Positions 1 to 9,533 of a stretch of DNA of 64,000 bases are shown here, one piece after another; position 1 is the stretch's first letter, and each line of letters opens with the position of its first letter. This DNA comes from Candidatus Poribacteria bacterium (GTDB lineage: Bacteria > Poribacteria > WGA-4E > WGA-3G): positions 1 to 64,000 of the forward strand of contig JAJEDN010000118.1 of NCBI GenBank assembly GCA_022821495.1, written 5' to 3'. The notes below the pieces were generated by a model. The model was not told the DNA's origin. It made no database searches and was given only the letters and a program-made list of their open reading frames with translations. The translations under genes were made by a program, and so were the position numbers.

Positions 1-323
1 CACAAACAGTCTTGTTGAACAACTCTTACCGAAGTCTATCCACTCGGTGACGGCTGCGGGTTTTGAGTTGAAACTCTTTTTATTTCTCATCGCTACAAAT
101 ATAAAAATGCGATTTGAAGATTAGTGGCAACTTGGGTTATACTAATAGTTAATATCAGACCTTAACATGACGAGATTATATTTTATTTCGCCTCAGAAGT
201 CAAATTAAATCTGTAGTCAAAATACAACACGCCTAAGTTGTTATCTTGCCCTCCTTCACAAGACGTGCAAAAAAACGATTCTGACACGTCCCAAAGTAAG
301 TGTACGCCCGACCAACAAAAGCG
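1..323. other. No confident gene; window edge
   Basis: No convincing gene is visible. On the + strand a frame is open from the window edge (base 2) to a TAG at 122-124, about 40 codons with a hydrophobic stretch near its end. It could be the tail of a gene lying to the left, but it resembles nothing I recognise. The rest is AT-rich spacer downstream of the minus-strand dehydrogenase. Confidence 0.3.
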
Positions 324-1361
324 TTAGTCCTGACAGACGTGTACTTTAACGGCACCGGAAGTTTTATCGGCAGAGACACGGAAAGCTTCGCTGATTTCCT
401 CAAGCGGATAGTAGTGGGTCACGAGTTTTGTGGCATCGACCTTACCAGAATCTATCAATTCAATCGCTGCTTCAAAGTCCGTCTCCATCCCGCTATAGCC
501 GTAACAGTTAGACCCTGTAATGAACGCCTCTGACCAGACGATGGTAGAAAGATTCACTTCAAGGGGTTTGTAATAGCCTGCGACAAGGACAACTGCCCCT
601 TGTTTCCGAACGATAGTTGTTGCGGTGTTGAAGTTCTCTGCCCCACCGACGGTTTCGATGACTGCATCAAAACCGATGCCATTTGTTACATCTTTGACGT
701 ATTCTTGAACATTGGTATCGCCAACGTTGACGATGTGATCTGCGCCGAGTGCTTTTGCTAACGCCGCTTGTTGTTCGTATTTGACGGTAATCAAGGTCTC
801 TTTAATACCTGCGGCGACGGCATCTGCTAAACAGAATTGTCCGATAGTGCCACCGCCAATAATAGCGATAGTATCGCGAGCGTTGGCACCTGAACGTGCG
901 ACGGCGCGGTGTGAGACAGCAAGCGGTTCAACGAGTGCGCCCTGTTCAAACGTCATCTGTTCCGGTAATTTAAAAAGCCCTGAGTGATGCGTCGCAGTAT
1001 ATTCTGCGAACCCGCCGTGCATATTCGGAGAGATCCAGGCTCTATTGACGCAGAGATTATACTGCCCTGTCTCACAATATTTGCAAGTCCCACAGTGTGA
1101 AAAACACTCTACGGCGACCTTATCCCCAATATCAAATTCTGTCACACCATCACCAAGAGCCACGACCACTCCACACGTTTCATGACCTGCGGCGTGTTCA
1201 TGCGATTGTCCCCAATGCCCGAAATAACTGTGTAGATCGCTCCCACAGATACCTGTTTGCTTGGTATCAACGAGTACAAAGCCCGGAGGCGGTTCGTTAC
1301 GTTCAACCTCACGAATAGCAATTTCTTCAATGCCTGTATAGATAGCGGCTTTCATTTTCAT
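324..1361 (-). CDS. Zinc-dependent medium-chain alcohol/polyol dehydrogenase
   Basis: A 345-residue medium-chain dehydrogenase, probably oxidising an alcohol or polyol with NAD(P) in the cytoplasm. The catalytic zinc site is seen as GICGSDLH near residue 40 and the GHE motif near residue 60. The structural zinc site is a four-cysteine cluster near residues 90-110 (CGTCKYCETGQYNLC). The Rossmann glycine motif is GGGTIG near residue 170. Length is normal for the sorbitol/threonine dehydrogenase branch. The ATG is preceded by AAAGGAG at a good distance. The acyl-CoA ligase ends 39 bases upstream on the same strand, so the two may be cotranscribed. The exact substrate cannot be told from sequence. 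Confidence 0.85.
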   Translation of the reverse strand: MKMKAAIYTGIEEIAIREVERNEPPPGFVLVDTKQTGICGSDLHSYFGHWGQSHEHAAGHETCGVVVALGDGVTEFDIGDKVAVECFSHCGTCKYCETGQYNLCVNRAWISPNMHGGFAEYTATHHSGLFKLPEQMTFEQGALVEPLAVSHRAVARSGANARDTIAIIGGGTIGQFCLADAVAAGIKETLITVKYEQQAALAKALGADHIVNVGDTNVQEYVKDVTNGIGFDAVIETVGGAENFNTATTIVRKQGAVVLVAGYYKPLEVNLSTIVWSEAFITGSNCYGYSGMETDFEAAIELIDSGKVDATKLVTHYYPLEEISEAFRVSADKTSGAVKVHVCQD

Positions 1362-1400
1362 GGGATTCTCCTTTAGGGTGTGAGGTACGAAGACCTCAAA

Positions 1401-3029
1401 TTACCGTCTTACTGTTGGTGCGAACATTTGAAGAATCGCGCGTTTATCAGATTTACCAACGCTTGTTTTAGGAATTTCATCAACAAAGACAAACTCGTCT
1501 GGAATCCAGAACTTTGGGAACTCAGATGTGAGGTGCTGCTTGAGGATATCCGCGATGTCTGCATCGGTGCGGTTAGAAACCGGACCGACCGGTGTAAGGA
1601 CGACGACAGCGAGAGGTCGTTCCCCCCATTTCTCGTCAGGTATGCCGACAACCACTGCCTCACGCACGTCGGGATGTTTCAGGAGTGCAGTCTCCAAAGC
1701 GACACTTGAAATAGACTCACCACCGCTTCGGATGAGTGCTTTCGCTCGGTCAACAATTTGCATGTAGCCGTCGGCGTCAATCGTAGCCATATCACCCGTG
1801 CGTAACCATTTATCGGTTGTGAAGTGTTCAGCAGAGGGTTCAGCTTTATAGTAGCTATTCGCTGTCCAAGGACTTCGCACCTGTAGTTCCCCGATTGTCT
1901 CGCCATCCCAAGGGAGCTCCGTGAAGCCGTTAGATGTTTCAGCTGCGAGTCTGAGTTGAACACCCGGTATGGGTCTCCCCTGCTTTGCCTTAATTTCCCA
2001 TTTTTCAGCATCCGACAAACTGCGATGGACACCGCGCAGCTTCGAGAATGTTCCGGTTGGGGACATCTCTGTCATCCCCCAAGCGTGGCAGACCTCAACG
2101 CCGAGTTCCTTTTCGTAGGCTTCAATCAGGGAGGGTGGCATCGCCTCACCACCGACGATCAATCGCCGCAATCTGCGGATATCCGTTCTCCTTTTGCGTA
2201 GTTCGGGATACGCCTCTGCCCAGATTGTTGGTACGCCTGCAGCGACAGTGACACCCGTTTCGGCAATAAGTTTGGCTATACATGGCGGTTTGATACCAGG
2301 TAACACTATATCTGCGCCAGCAAACATGCTTGCATAGGGCAGTCCCCACGCCATCGCATGGAACATCGGGACGAGCGGCAGGACGACATCTGCTTCCGTC
2401 ACCCCGAAGACATCGGCTTGGTTTGCTGCCAGTGTGTGGAGAAACATGGAGCGGTGTGTGTAGAGGACACCTCTCGGTTCTCCTTGTGTGCCGCTGGTGT
2501 AGCAAAGCCCCATTGCCCAGTTTTCATCTCGGATATCCCATGCATATTCGGGTGTAGCCTCAGCGATGAGTTGCTCATAAAGTGTCCGAGTATCGGCGAA
2601 CATCGGATCAAAGTTGATAACTTGATCACATTCAACTTTACTTCCGAATGTCTTAAATTGCTCAGCAAAAGCGTTATCAACAAAGATGAGTTTGTCTTCC
2701 GCCTCACGGATAATTTGCGACAATTGTACAGGCGAAAGACGGACATTAAGCGGGTGTAGCACGGCACCTATACACGGAATCGCGTAGTAGAGTTCTAAAT
2801 GTTGATAAGTATTGGAAGCATACGTCGCGACTCTGTCTCCGCAGTGAATCCCTAATTGGGTGATAGCGTTCGCCAATCGCTGCACGCGCTCGTATAAGGC
2901 AGTATAGTTATAACGGTGAAACGTTCCGTCAGGCAGCAGTGTAGTAACCTGTTTATCCCCGTGTATACGGTGTGCGTGCTCTATAATCTGCGCGAGCGTC
3001 AATGGGTAGTTCATCATCAAGCCGTGCAT
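1401..3029 (-). CDS. AMP-forming acyl-CoA synthetase (ligase)
   Basis: A 542-residue ANL-superfamily enzyme that activates a carboxylic acid to its CoA thioester through an acyl-adenylate. The P-loop-like motif YTSGTQGEPRGV lies near residue 180. The adenine-binding AWGMTE is near residue 320. The hinge-region TGDMATIDADGYMQIVDR is near residue 420, and the C-terminal catalytic lysine sits in PKTSVGKSDK near residue 525. Length and motif order match medium/long-chain fatty-acid ligases of the AlkK/DMSP-lyase-like branch. Methionines at residues 5 and 6 are alternative starts; none has a strong ribosome site. The downstream dehydrogenase on the same strand fits oxidation of an alcohol or side chain, but this link is inference. 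Confidence 0.85.
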   Translation of the reverse strand: MHGLMMNYPLTLAQIIEHAHRIHGDKQVTTLLPDGTFHRYNYTALYERVQRLANAITQLGIHCGDRVATYASNTYQHLELYYAIPCIGAVLHPLNVRLSPVQLSQIIREAEDKLIFVDNAFAEQFKTFGSKVECDQVINFDPMFADTRTLYEQLIAEATPEYAWDIRDENWAMGLCYTSGTQGEPRGVLYTHRSMFLHTLAANQADVFGVTEADVVLPLVPMFHAMAWGLPYASMFAGADIVLPGIKPPCIAKLIAETGVTVAAGVPTIWAEAYPELRKRRTDIRRLRRLIVGGEAMPPSLIEAYEKELGVEVCHAWGMTEMSPTGTFSKLRGVHRSLSDAEKWEIKAKQGRPIPGVQLRLAAETSNGFTELPWDGETIGELQVRSPWTANSYYKAEPSAEHFTTDKWLRTGDMATIDADGYMQIVDRAKALIRSGGESISSVALETALLKHPDVREAVVVGIPDEKWGERPLAVVVLTPVGPVSNRTDADIADILKQHLTSEFPKFWIPDEFVFVDEIPKTSVGKSDKRAILQMFAPTVRR

Positions 3030-3173
3030 GCTTCTAAGGATTCCGTTTCCGCTTCACTTTCTGCGATCAAAATAGATTCCGACGCATTTGAGGATCCTGT
3101 TAAAAATCACACTTCCGAAACAGATTTTGACTGCGAGGTTATATAGTGAAATCCATAATTAATTGGACACCTT

Positions 3174-3318
3174 AATTGGTACAACCCCCCTAGGGGAAAC
3201 ACCCCAGCAAAAACACCCACCTTATCAGGGGGGAATCTGGAGATTTAATCGGTATAACCCCGCTAGGGGAAACACCCCAGCAAAAACACCCACCTTATCA
3301 GGGGGAATCTGGAGATTT
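3174..3318. repeat. Tandem duplication of a 73-bp GC-rich repeat
   Basis: Two near-identical units (3174-3246 and 3247-3318) each join the core GGGGAAACACCCCAGC to the tail CTTATCAGGGGG. The tail is the right half of the window-wide repeat AACCCCCTAAATCCCCC / TTATCAGGGGGACTT. The core recurs inverted at 33487-33511 and in a diverged form at 12097-12121 and 48997-49020. A remnant of the tail lies at about 3476-3490. The repeats lie between the divergent ligase and TonB-receptor genes and encode nothing obvious. Confidence 0.9.
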
Positions 3319-3438
3319 GGTAAATGTCAATCTATTTTCGGGCTTTACTATAAATTATTATGACCCGTATTCATTTTACCATAAAACAGTGTTTAGTGTT
3401 AAAAAAAGTGATCCCCAATGTTATCCCTTTATTTTAAT

Positions 3439-3468
3439 TTGCATTTTGTGAGAAAGATAATGCATAAT
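3439..3468 (+). promoter_or_regulatory. Possible promoter of the first TonB receptor
   Basis: TTGCAT at 3439-3444 and CATAAT at 3463-3468 with an 18-base spacer resemble sigma-70 -35 and -10 boxes, about 65 bases before the receptor ATG. Each hexamer differs from consensus by at least one base, so support is modest. Confidence 0.35.
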
Positions 3469-3533
3469 TAAAGCGTATCAGGGGGACTTTAAGCGGTAAT
3501 GCGAAGTCCTCAGAGAACATTAGGAGGCATAGA

Positions 3534-6326
3534 ATGTCAATTTCAGATAATAAAAGGTCTTTCTGGTGCATTATAGCGATCTTGTTAGGCGTCGCATTAG
3601 CGATACCGATGACTGCCAGTGCTGAAGCATTTAAGGTAGTTGTTCAAGACCAGAACGGAAACGCTATTCCAGAAGCAAAAGTACAAATTGGAAACCAAGA
3701 ACAGACAACAGATGAATCCGGGAATGCTATGTTTAGCGACGTGACCGGTGCGCAATCACTGACAGTAATAGCCATCGGATTTTCGAGCAAACGACTTAAT
3801 ACGACTCCGGGACAGACCGAAGTGACGGTGGTACTTGCACCGATTCAAACGGTTGATGCGGTTGTAGTGGTAGGGACCCGGAGTATAGGCAGAAGCGTTC
3901 TGCAGGCACCCGTGCCGATAGAAGTGGTTAATAGAGAACAACTGAGCTTGACCGGTCAATCCGAAACGGGTCGTGTGCTTCAAATGTTAGTCCCTTCCTT
4001 CAATTTCTCAAGTTCAACGATCAGTGATGGTACAGATGCGCTACGTCCTGCAACGCTGCGTGGCTTGGGACCTGACCAAACGCTTGTGCTTGTTAACGGC
4101 AAACGTCGCCACAAGAGTGCATTGCTGCACGTTAATACATCGGTCGGTCGTGGGACTGCCGGCACAGATTTCAATGCGATACCGTCAGCGGCGATAGCGC
4201 GGATCGAAGTGCTACGCGATGGTGCGGCGGCGCAATACGGATCGGATGCGATTGCCGGTGTTATCAACATCGTACTCAAGGACGATGTGGATACAGGCAA
4301 TACTGACCTCTATTGGGGACAAACCTACGAAGGCGATGGCGATACATGGAACGGTAACGCCAACTACGGTCTGAAAGTCGGCGAATCTGGTTTCCTGAAT
4401 CTCACCGCTGAATGGCGCGACAGATACCGTACGAACCGCGCAGGACTTACGGGAACACAACAATATGATTGGGTGGATGTAGAGCAAGGTAGACCGGCAG
4501 ACCATGTTCTCGAAATCGAGAATGATGATGGCACTGTGACAGAGAAACCGGTGTGGTTCGATGGGCGCGAATACACTTTTGAACGGCAAAATTTCCGAAT
4601 CGGGGATGCTGATTCGTCCCAAAAAGTCGGATTTTATAACTTCGGACTCCCACTCGCCGAGGGTTTAGAACTCTATTCTTTCGGTGGATACTCCTCACGC
4701 GAAAACAATAGTGCGGGTTTCTATCGTAGAGCGAACCAGGCATCCAGAACCGTCACCGAAATTTACCCTGATGGCTTTCTCCCCGAAATTAACACGGACA
4801 TCGGTGACACCTCTCTCGCTTTAGGTATGGCATGGACACATGAATCGACTGACCTGAATGTCGATGTCAGCGTCAATCACGGATTGAACACATTTGACTT
4901 TTTCATTTCAAATTCGCTGAATGCGTCTTATGGTCCGAGCAGTCCAACGTCGGCAGATGCGGGTGGTTTTGAACTCTCGCAAACGACATTCAACTTGGAT
5001 GTCACGTATCCGTTGGACTATCAATCGTCGCTTATTAACCTTGCGGGTGGCATCGAATTCCGTAGGGAAGGTTATGGCATCCATGCGGGTGAACCGCTCT
5101 CATGGATTAATGCGGAACTCGGTGTAGACGGTGCCTCTGGCGGTATCCAAGTTTTTCCTGGCTTCCGACCGGACAACGAAGTGGACGAAAGTCGTACCAA
5201 CATCGCAGGTTACGCAGACTTTGAATCTTATCTGAGTGGACAACCCGGAACGGGACTTCTCGTCGGCGCAGCGGTGCGTGGCGAGCAGTATAGTGACTTC
5301 GGTGCGACCGTTACAGGAAAAGCGACGGCTCGCTATGATTTGACGAAAGCGGTTGCGGTTCGTGCTGCAGGCAGCACAGGTTTCCGAGCACCCTCATTGC
5401 AACAACTCTACTTCAATAATATCAGCACACAATTCAAAGTAGATGCTGACGATCTTGATAAGGACGGGAATACAGAAGAACTGATAGCACTTGAAGTTGG
5501 TACCTTCCGCAATGACAGCGATGCCGCAAGTGCGCTCGGTATCCCTGAACTGAAAGAGGAAACTGCCTTCAATGTTTCCGGTGGTTTCGTGTTGAAACCG
5601 CTCGAGAAAATGTGGCTCACGGTCGATGGATTCCTCATTCAAATTGATGATCGGATCGTCCTGAGTGGTAGTTTCAGTGCTGATGATATAACCGAATTAG
5701 CTGCAGCGGGTGCAAGCAGCGCGCAGGTGTTCACGAATGTTGCGCAGACACGCACACAAGGCGTTGATGTCGCGGCAGGTTACTTATATGCTTTTGACAA
5801 TGAATCTTTACTCAATTTGAGAGCTGCGTTGACGTGGGCGGATACTGAAGTCATTGGCGATGTGGATGCGCCAGAAATCCTTATTGGACGTGAGGATACG
5901 CTTTTCCCGTCGCAGGAACGCTCCATGATTGAAGAGTGGCAGCCGAACACACGTGTTAACATCAGTGTGGATTACATGATCGGTGATCTCACTATTGGGG
6001 GTGCCTTGCGCTACTTCGGTAGCTATACTGTTCAAGAGGGCAGCGGGGACGATCCGGCACGGCAGACTTACGGTGGAAAATGGCTCACCGACATCCAGAG
6101 CAATTACCAACTCAACGAAGGGCTCTCGCTGACCATCGGTGCGAACAATCTATTCGATCAGGTGCCTGACTTGAATGAAATTGGTCAGTCCCGCGGTGGC
6201 ACTTTAACGGATAGCACGGGTCGGGTCATTGTTGATTCACCGGGCGTGTTCACATATTCGAGAAGGTCCGCACCCTTTGGCTTCAACGGCGGACTTTATT
6301 ATGCGAAGTTATCCTATCGTTTTTAG
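3534..6326 (+). CDS. TonB-dependent outer-membrane receptor (copy 1)
   Basis: A 930-residue receptor that should import a ligand such as a siderophore or organic nutrient across the outer membrane using TonB energy. A signal peptide of about 30 residues ends at TASA. It is followed by a carboxypeptidase-regulatory-like Ig domain (residues 32-105) and a plug domain (about 108-240) carrying VLVNGKRRH and RIEVLRDGAAAQYGSDAIAG. The remainder is a 22-strand-type barrel ending in the outer-membrane sorting signal YAKLSYRF. The start is fixed by AGGAGG at 3522-3527, six bases before the ATG. The next gene is an end-to-end paralog. No SusD-like partner is present, so this is a stand-alone receptor. 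Ligand unknown. Confidence 0.92.
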   Translation: MSISDNKRSFWCIIAILLGVALAIPMTASAEAFKVVVQDQNGNAIPEAKVQIGNQEQTTDESGNAMFSDVTGAQSLTVIAIGFSSKRLNTTPGQTEVTVVLAPIQTVDAVVVVGTRSIGRSVLQAPVPIEVVNREQLSLTGQSETGRVLQMLVPSFNFSSSTISDGTDALRPATLRGLGPDQTLVLVNGKRRHKSALLHVNTSVGRGTAGTDFNAIPSAAIARIEVLRDGAAAQYGSDAIAGVINIVLKDDVDTGNTDLYWGQTYEGDGDTWNGNANYGLKVGESGFLNLTAEWRDRYRTNRAGLTGTQQYDWVDVEQGRPADHVLEIENDDGTVTEKPVWFDGREYTFERQNFRIGDADSSQKVGFYNFGLPLAEGLELYSFGGYSSRENNSAGFYRRANQASRTVTEIYPDGFLPEINTDIGDTSLALGMAWTHESTDLNVDVSVNHGLNTFDFFISNSLNASYGPSSPTSADAGGFELSQTTFNLDVTYPLDYQSSLINLAGGIEFRREGYGIHAGEPLSWINAELGVDGASGGIQVFPGFRPDNEVDESRTNIAGYADFESYLSGQPGTGLLVGAAVRGEQYSDFGATVTGKATARYDLTKAVAVRAAGSTGFRAPSLQQLYFNNISTQFKVDADDLDKDGNTEELIALEVGTFRNDSDAASALGIPELKEETAFNVSGGFVLKPLEKMWLTVDGFLIQIDDRIVLSGSFSADDITELAAAGASSAQVFTNVAQTRTQGVDVAAGYLYAFDNESLLNLRAALTWADTEVIGDVDAPEILIGREDTLFPSQERSMIEEWQPNTRVNISVDYMIGDLTIGGALRYFGSYTVQEGSGDDPARQTYGGKWLTDIQSNYQLNEGLSLTIGANNLFDQVPDLNEIGQSRGGTLTDSTGRVIVDSPGVFTYSRRSAPFGFNGGLYYAKLSYRF

Positions 6327-6421
6327 GGTCATCCTATCAAGACCTGCGTCAGATGTAAAAATTTAGAGAACACTGTTTTCTATCTCACGCACATACCACA
6401 AAGAAGTGGTGTAACGTTCAC

Positions 6422-6476
6422 AGAGAACTCCTTTTGGTAAGGGTTGTTTATCCCTCTATACTGTAAGGAGTTCTCT
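6422..6476 (+). terminator. Stem-loop terminator after TonB receptor 1
   Basis: A perfect 12-bp inverted repeat (AGAGAACTCCTT at 6422-6433 with AAGGAGTTCTCT at 6465-6476) encloses a loop holding a smaller AGGG/CCCT hairpin. It is followed by a T-rich run. It lies about 95 bases after the receptor stop and separates the two receptor genes into two units. Confidence 0.65.
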
Positions 6477-6545
6477 TTAATTAATTTTATTTTTTGATTA
6501 TCATTCATACCGAACTCATACATAGCTCATAGGGAATCTACTAAA

Positions 6546-9344
6546 ATGTTATTTTCAAATAATAGGCGATATTTCTGGTGCGTTGTCGCGATTTTATTAG
6601 GATTCGCATCAGTGATACCGATGACTGCCAATGCAGAAACGCTTAAGGTCGTCGTCCAAGATCAGAACGGGAATACCATTCCAGAAGCAAAAGTACAAAT
6701 TGGAAACCAAGAACAGATAACAGATGATTCTGGAGCAGTTACGTTTAGCGACGTGACAGGTGCGCAATTTTTAAACGTAACTGCAATCGGATTCTCCAGT
6801 AAACGAATGAATCTCACGGCTGGACAGACCGAAGTATTAGCCGTCCTTGCCCCGATCCAAACTGTTGATGCGGTTGTGGTGGTCGGTACCCGAAGCATAG
6901 GCAGAAAAGCGTTGCAGGCCCCCGTGCCGATAGATGTTGTCAACAGGGAGCAGCTGAGCCTTACTGGACAATCTGAAACCGGTCGCGTCCTGCAGATGTT
7001 AGTTCCCTCTTTTAACTTTCCAAGTTCGACAATCAGCGACGGAACGGACGCTTTGAGGCCAGCGACTTTGCGCGGTTTAGGTCCCGATCAGGTGTTGGTC
7101 CTTGTCAATGGTAAACGTCGTCATAAAAGTGCGTTGCTCCACGTAAATAGTTCGGTTGGGCGCGGCACTGCCGGAACAGACTTCAATGCGATTCCAGCCG
7201 CAGCGATAGAACGGATTGAAGTGCTACGTGATGGTGCGGCTGCACAATATGGCTCTGATGCTATCGCGGGCGTTATCAACATCGTGCTGAAAGATGATAT
7301 TAACACAGGTAATGCGGACATCTATTGGGGACAGACTTACGAAGGTGACGGTGATACATGGGTCGGAAATGGGAATTACGGGGTGAAAGTCGGTGATACC
7401 GGTTTCCTCAATCTAACGGTGGAGTGGCGTGACAGGTATCGCACAAATCGCGCCGGACTTACCGGTACGCGACAATACGATTGGGTAGAAGTGGATCCGG
7501 GTAGATTGCCTGATGCTACGCTTGAAGTAAAAGATGTAAACGGGGATGTAACAGGTGAAAAACCCGTCTGGTTTGATCCGCGTGAATACCATTTCAATCG
7601 AAAAAATTTTCGGGTTGGAGATGCTGATTCGTCCCAAAAAGTTGGCGTCTACAATTTCGGTTTACCGCTGACAGAGGCGTTAGAATTATACTCCTTCGGT
7701 AGTTACGCCACGCGCGAAAATAATAGTTCGGGCTTTTATCGCAACGCTAAGGATGTCAGTCGCAATGTGAAGTCGATTTATCCAGATGGATTTCTTCCTG
7801 AAATTAACACAGCGATTGAAGATGTATCCATCGCATTCGGAGTGGCTTGGAACCACGTTCCAACGGATTTAGATATCGACATCAGTTTCAATCACGGGCT
7901 GAACACGTTTGATTTTTTTGTTTCTAATTCATTGAACGCGTCTTATGGGTCTGGCAGCCCAACCGATGCCGATTCTGGGGGGTTTCGACTTAATCAAACG
8001 GCTTTTAACGTAGATGTTAGGTATCCGCTTATGTATCAATCGTCGCTCATTAACCTTGCAGGCGGTGTTGAATTGCGTCGGGAAGGCTATGGCATCCGAG
8101 CGGGTGAACCCGTTTCTTGGTTCAACGCTGGACTCGGTGTAGACGGTGCTGCTGCTGGCATTCAAGTTTTCCCTGGATTTCGACCGGATAACGAAGTGGA
8201 CGAAAGTCGAATCAACGTTGCAGGTTATGCAGACTTTGAATCCTATCTGAGTGGACAATCGGGCACCGGTTTGCTTGTCGGTGCAGCGGTGCGCGGCGAG
8301 CAGTATAGTGATTTCGGTGCCACTCTCACAGGAAAAGCGACGGCTCGCTACGACCTAACGAAACAGGTTGCGATTCGTGCTGCAGGGAGTACCGGCTTCC
8401 GTGCGCCTTTACTCCAACAACTCTATTTCAACAACATTAGCACGCAATTCAAAGCGGATGAGAAGGATTTTGATGGCGACGGGGACACGACAGAGTTACT
8501 CCCTTTTGAGGTCGGGACATTTCGCAATGACAGCGATACCGCGCGTGCGCTCAACATTCCAGCACTTAAAGAAGAGACCTCGGTCAATGTCTCTGGCGGT
8601 ATTGTTATCAAACCAATTCAGAATCTATGGCTGACGCTTGATGCATTCCAAATTGACATCAATGATCGGATTGTTCTCAGTGGAAGTTTTAAAGCGGATG
8701 CCTTATCTACCTTGGCAGAAGCCGGGGTCAATCAAGCACAAGTTTTTACGAATGTCGCGCAAACGCGCACGCGCGGTATTGACATAGCAACGGGTTACCT
8801 ACTCGCATTTGAGAATGAATCTGTCTTGAATTTCAAGGTTGCGGCAACTTGGGCGGATACTGAAGTCATCGGTGACGTGCAAGCTCCGGGTCCTATTCTG
8901 ATCGGTCTTGAGGAAGTGCTTTTCCCAGAACGAGAACGCTCTATCCTTGAGGAGTGGCAACCCAATACGCGCATAAACCTCACAGCAGATTATATCATTG
9001 GCTCCCTGAAGATCGGATCTGCTTTGCGTTACTTCGGCAGCTACACCGTCCAAGCAGGAAGCGGAGCGAGTGCGCAGCGGCAAACCTACAGCGGAAAATG
9101 GCTCGCTGACCTTCAAGGGATATACCAGCTCAACAAATCTTTAACGCTAACGCTGGGGGTAAACAATTTTCTTAACCAGTTGACTGACCTGAACGAATTA
9201 GGTCAAGCACGCGGTGGCACTTTGGTAGATAGTACTGGGACAGTCATTGTGGATTCGCCAGGCGTCTTCACGTATGACCGGGCGGCTGCACCTTTCGGTT
9301 TCAACGGTGGACTTTACTATGCGAAGTTATCTTATCGTTTTTAG
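6546..9344 (+). CDS. TonB-dependent outer-membrane receptor (copy 2)
   Basis: A 932-residue paralog of the preceding receptor, alignable from signal peptide (ending TANA) to the identical C-terminal YAKLSYRF. It has the same order of regulatory-like domain, plug (RIEVLRDGAAAQYGSDAIAG) and barrel. The plug and the barrel stretch around ENNSxGFYR are nearly invariant. Differences cluster in loops, for example the acidic loop near residue 310 and the repeat-like DEKDFDGDGDT near residue 640, where ligand contacts are expected. The copies probably arose by tandem duplication and then diverged in specificity. No strong Shine-Dalgarno is seen before the ATG. Confidence 0.92.
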   Translation: MLFSNNRRYFWCVVAILLGFASVIPMTANAETLKVVVQDQNGNTIPEAKVQIGNQEQITDDSGAVTFSDVTGAQFLNVTAIGFSSKRMNLTAGQTEVLAVLAPIQTVDAVVVVGTRSIGRKALQAPVPIDVVNREQLSLTGQSETGRVLQMLVPSFNFPSSTISDGTDALRPATLRGLGPDQVLVLVNGKRRHKSALLHVNSSVGRGTAGTDFNAIPAAAIERIEVLRDGAAAQYGSDAIAGVINIVLKDDINTGNADIYWGQTYEGDGDTWVGNGNYGVKVGDTGFLNLTVEWRDRYRTNRAGLTGTRQYDWVEVDPGRLPDATLEVKDVNGDVTGEKPVWFDPREYHFNRKNFRVGDADSSQKVGVYNFGLPLTEALELYSFGSYATRENNSSGFYRNAKDVSRNVKSIYPDGFLPEINTAIEDVSIAFGVAWNHVPTDLDIDISFNHGLNTFDFFVSNSLNASYGSGSPTDADSGGFRLNQTAFNVDVRYPLMYQSSLINLAGGVELRREGYGIRAGEPVSWFNAGLGVDGAAAGIQVFPGFRPDNEVDESRINVAGYADFESYLSGQSGTGLLVGAAVRGEQYSDFGATLTGKATARYDLTKQVAIRAAGSTGFRAPLLQQLYFNNISTQFKADEKDFDGDGDTTELLPFEVGTFRNDSDTARALNIPALKEETSVNVSGGIVIKPIQNLWLTLDAFQIDINDRIVLSGSFKADALSTLAEAGVNQAQVFTNVAQTRTRGIDIATGYLLAFENESVLNFKVAATWADTEVIGDVQAPGPILIGLEEVLFPERERSILEEWQPNTRINLTADYIIGSLKIGSALRYFGSYTVQAGSGASAQRQTYSGKWLADLQGIYQLNKSLTLTLGVNNFLNQLTDLNELGQARGGTLVDSTGTVIVDSPGVFTYDRAAAPFGFNGGLYYAKLSYRF

Positions 9345-9350
9345 GAGCTG

Positions 9351-9379
9351 CGTAGGGGTTGGGTTACCCAACCCCTACG
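9351..9379. repeat. Perfect 14-bp palindromic repeat
   Basis: CGTAGGGGTTGGGT (9351-9364) is followed after a single base by its exact reverse complement (9366-9379), seven bases after the receptor stop. It belongs to the same style of GTAGGGG...CCCCTAC palindrome found twice at 22613-22690. It may end transcription but lacks a T run. Confidence 0.85.
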
Positions 9380-9434
9380 GTTCCCTTCGCGTGTGGAAAT
9401 AATTATGGGCTTTACTATAAAAAATTGCAACTGT

Positions 9435-9461
9435 AGGCGTGGTTTGAAACCGCGCCTTTTT
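9435..9461 (+). terminator. Rho-independent terminator candidate
   Basis: AGGCGTGGTTT (9435-9445) pairs with AAACCGCGCCT (9447-9457), with G-T wobbles, and is followed by TTTT. It sits 90 bases downstream of the second receptor and before the cytochrome gene. Confidence 0.55.
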
Positions 9462-9533
9462 GCTTAATTTCTATTGCATCTATTTCCATGATGTGCTAAA
9501 TTGAGTCGGAGTTTTGAATCTAAGGAGAACTTA

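Noticed and set aside
300-533. Plus-strand 77-codon open frame
   Set aside because: It lies antisense to the well-supported zinc alcohol dehydrogenase and has no family features or ribosome site.
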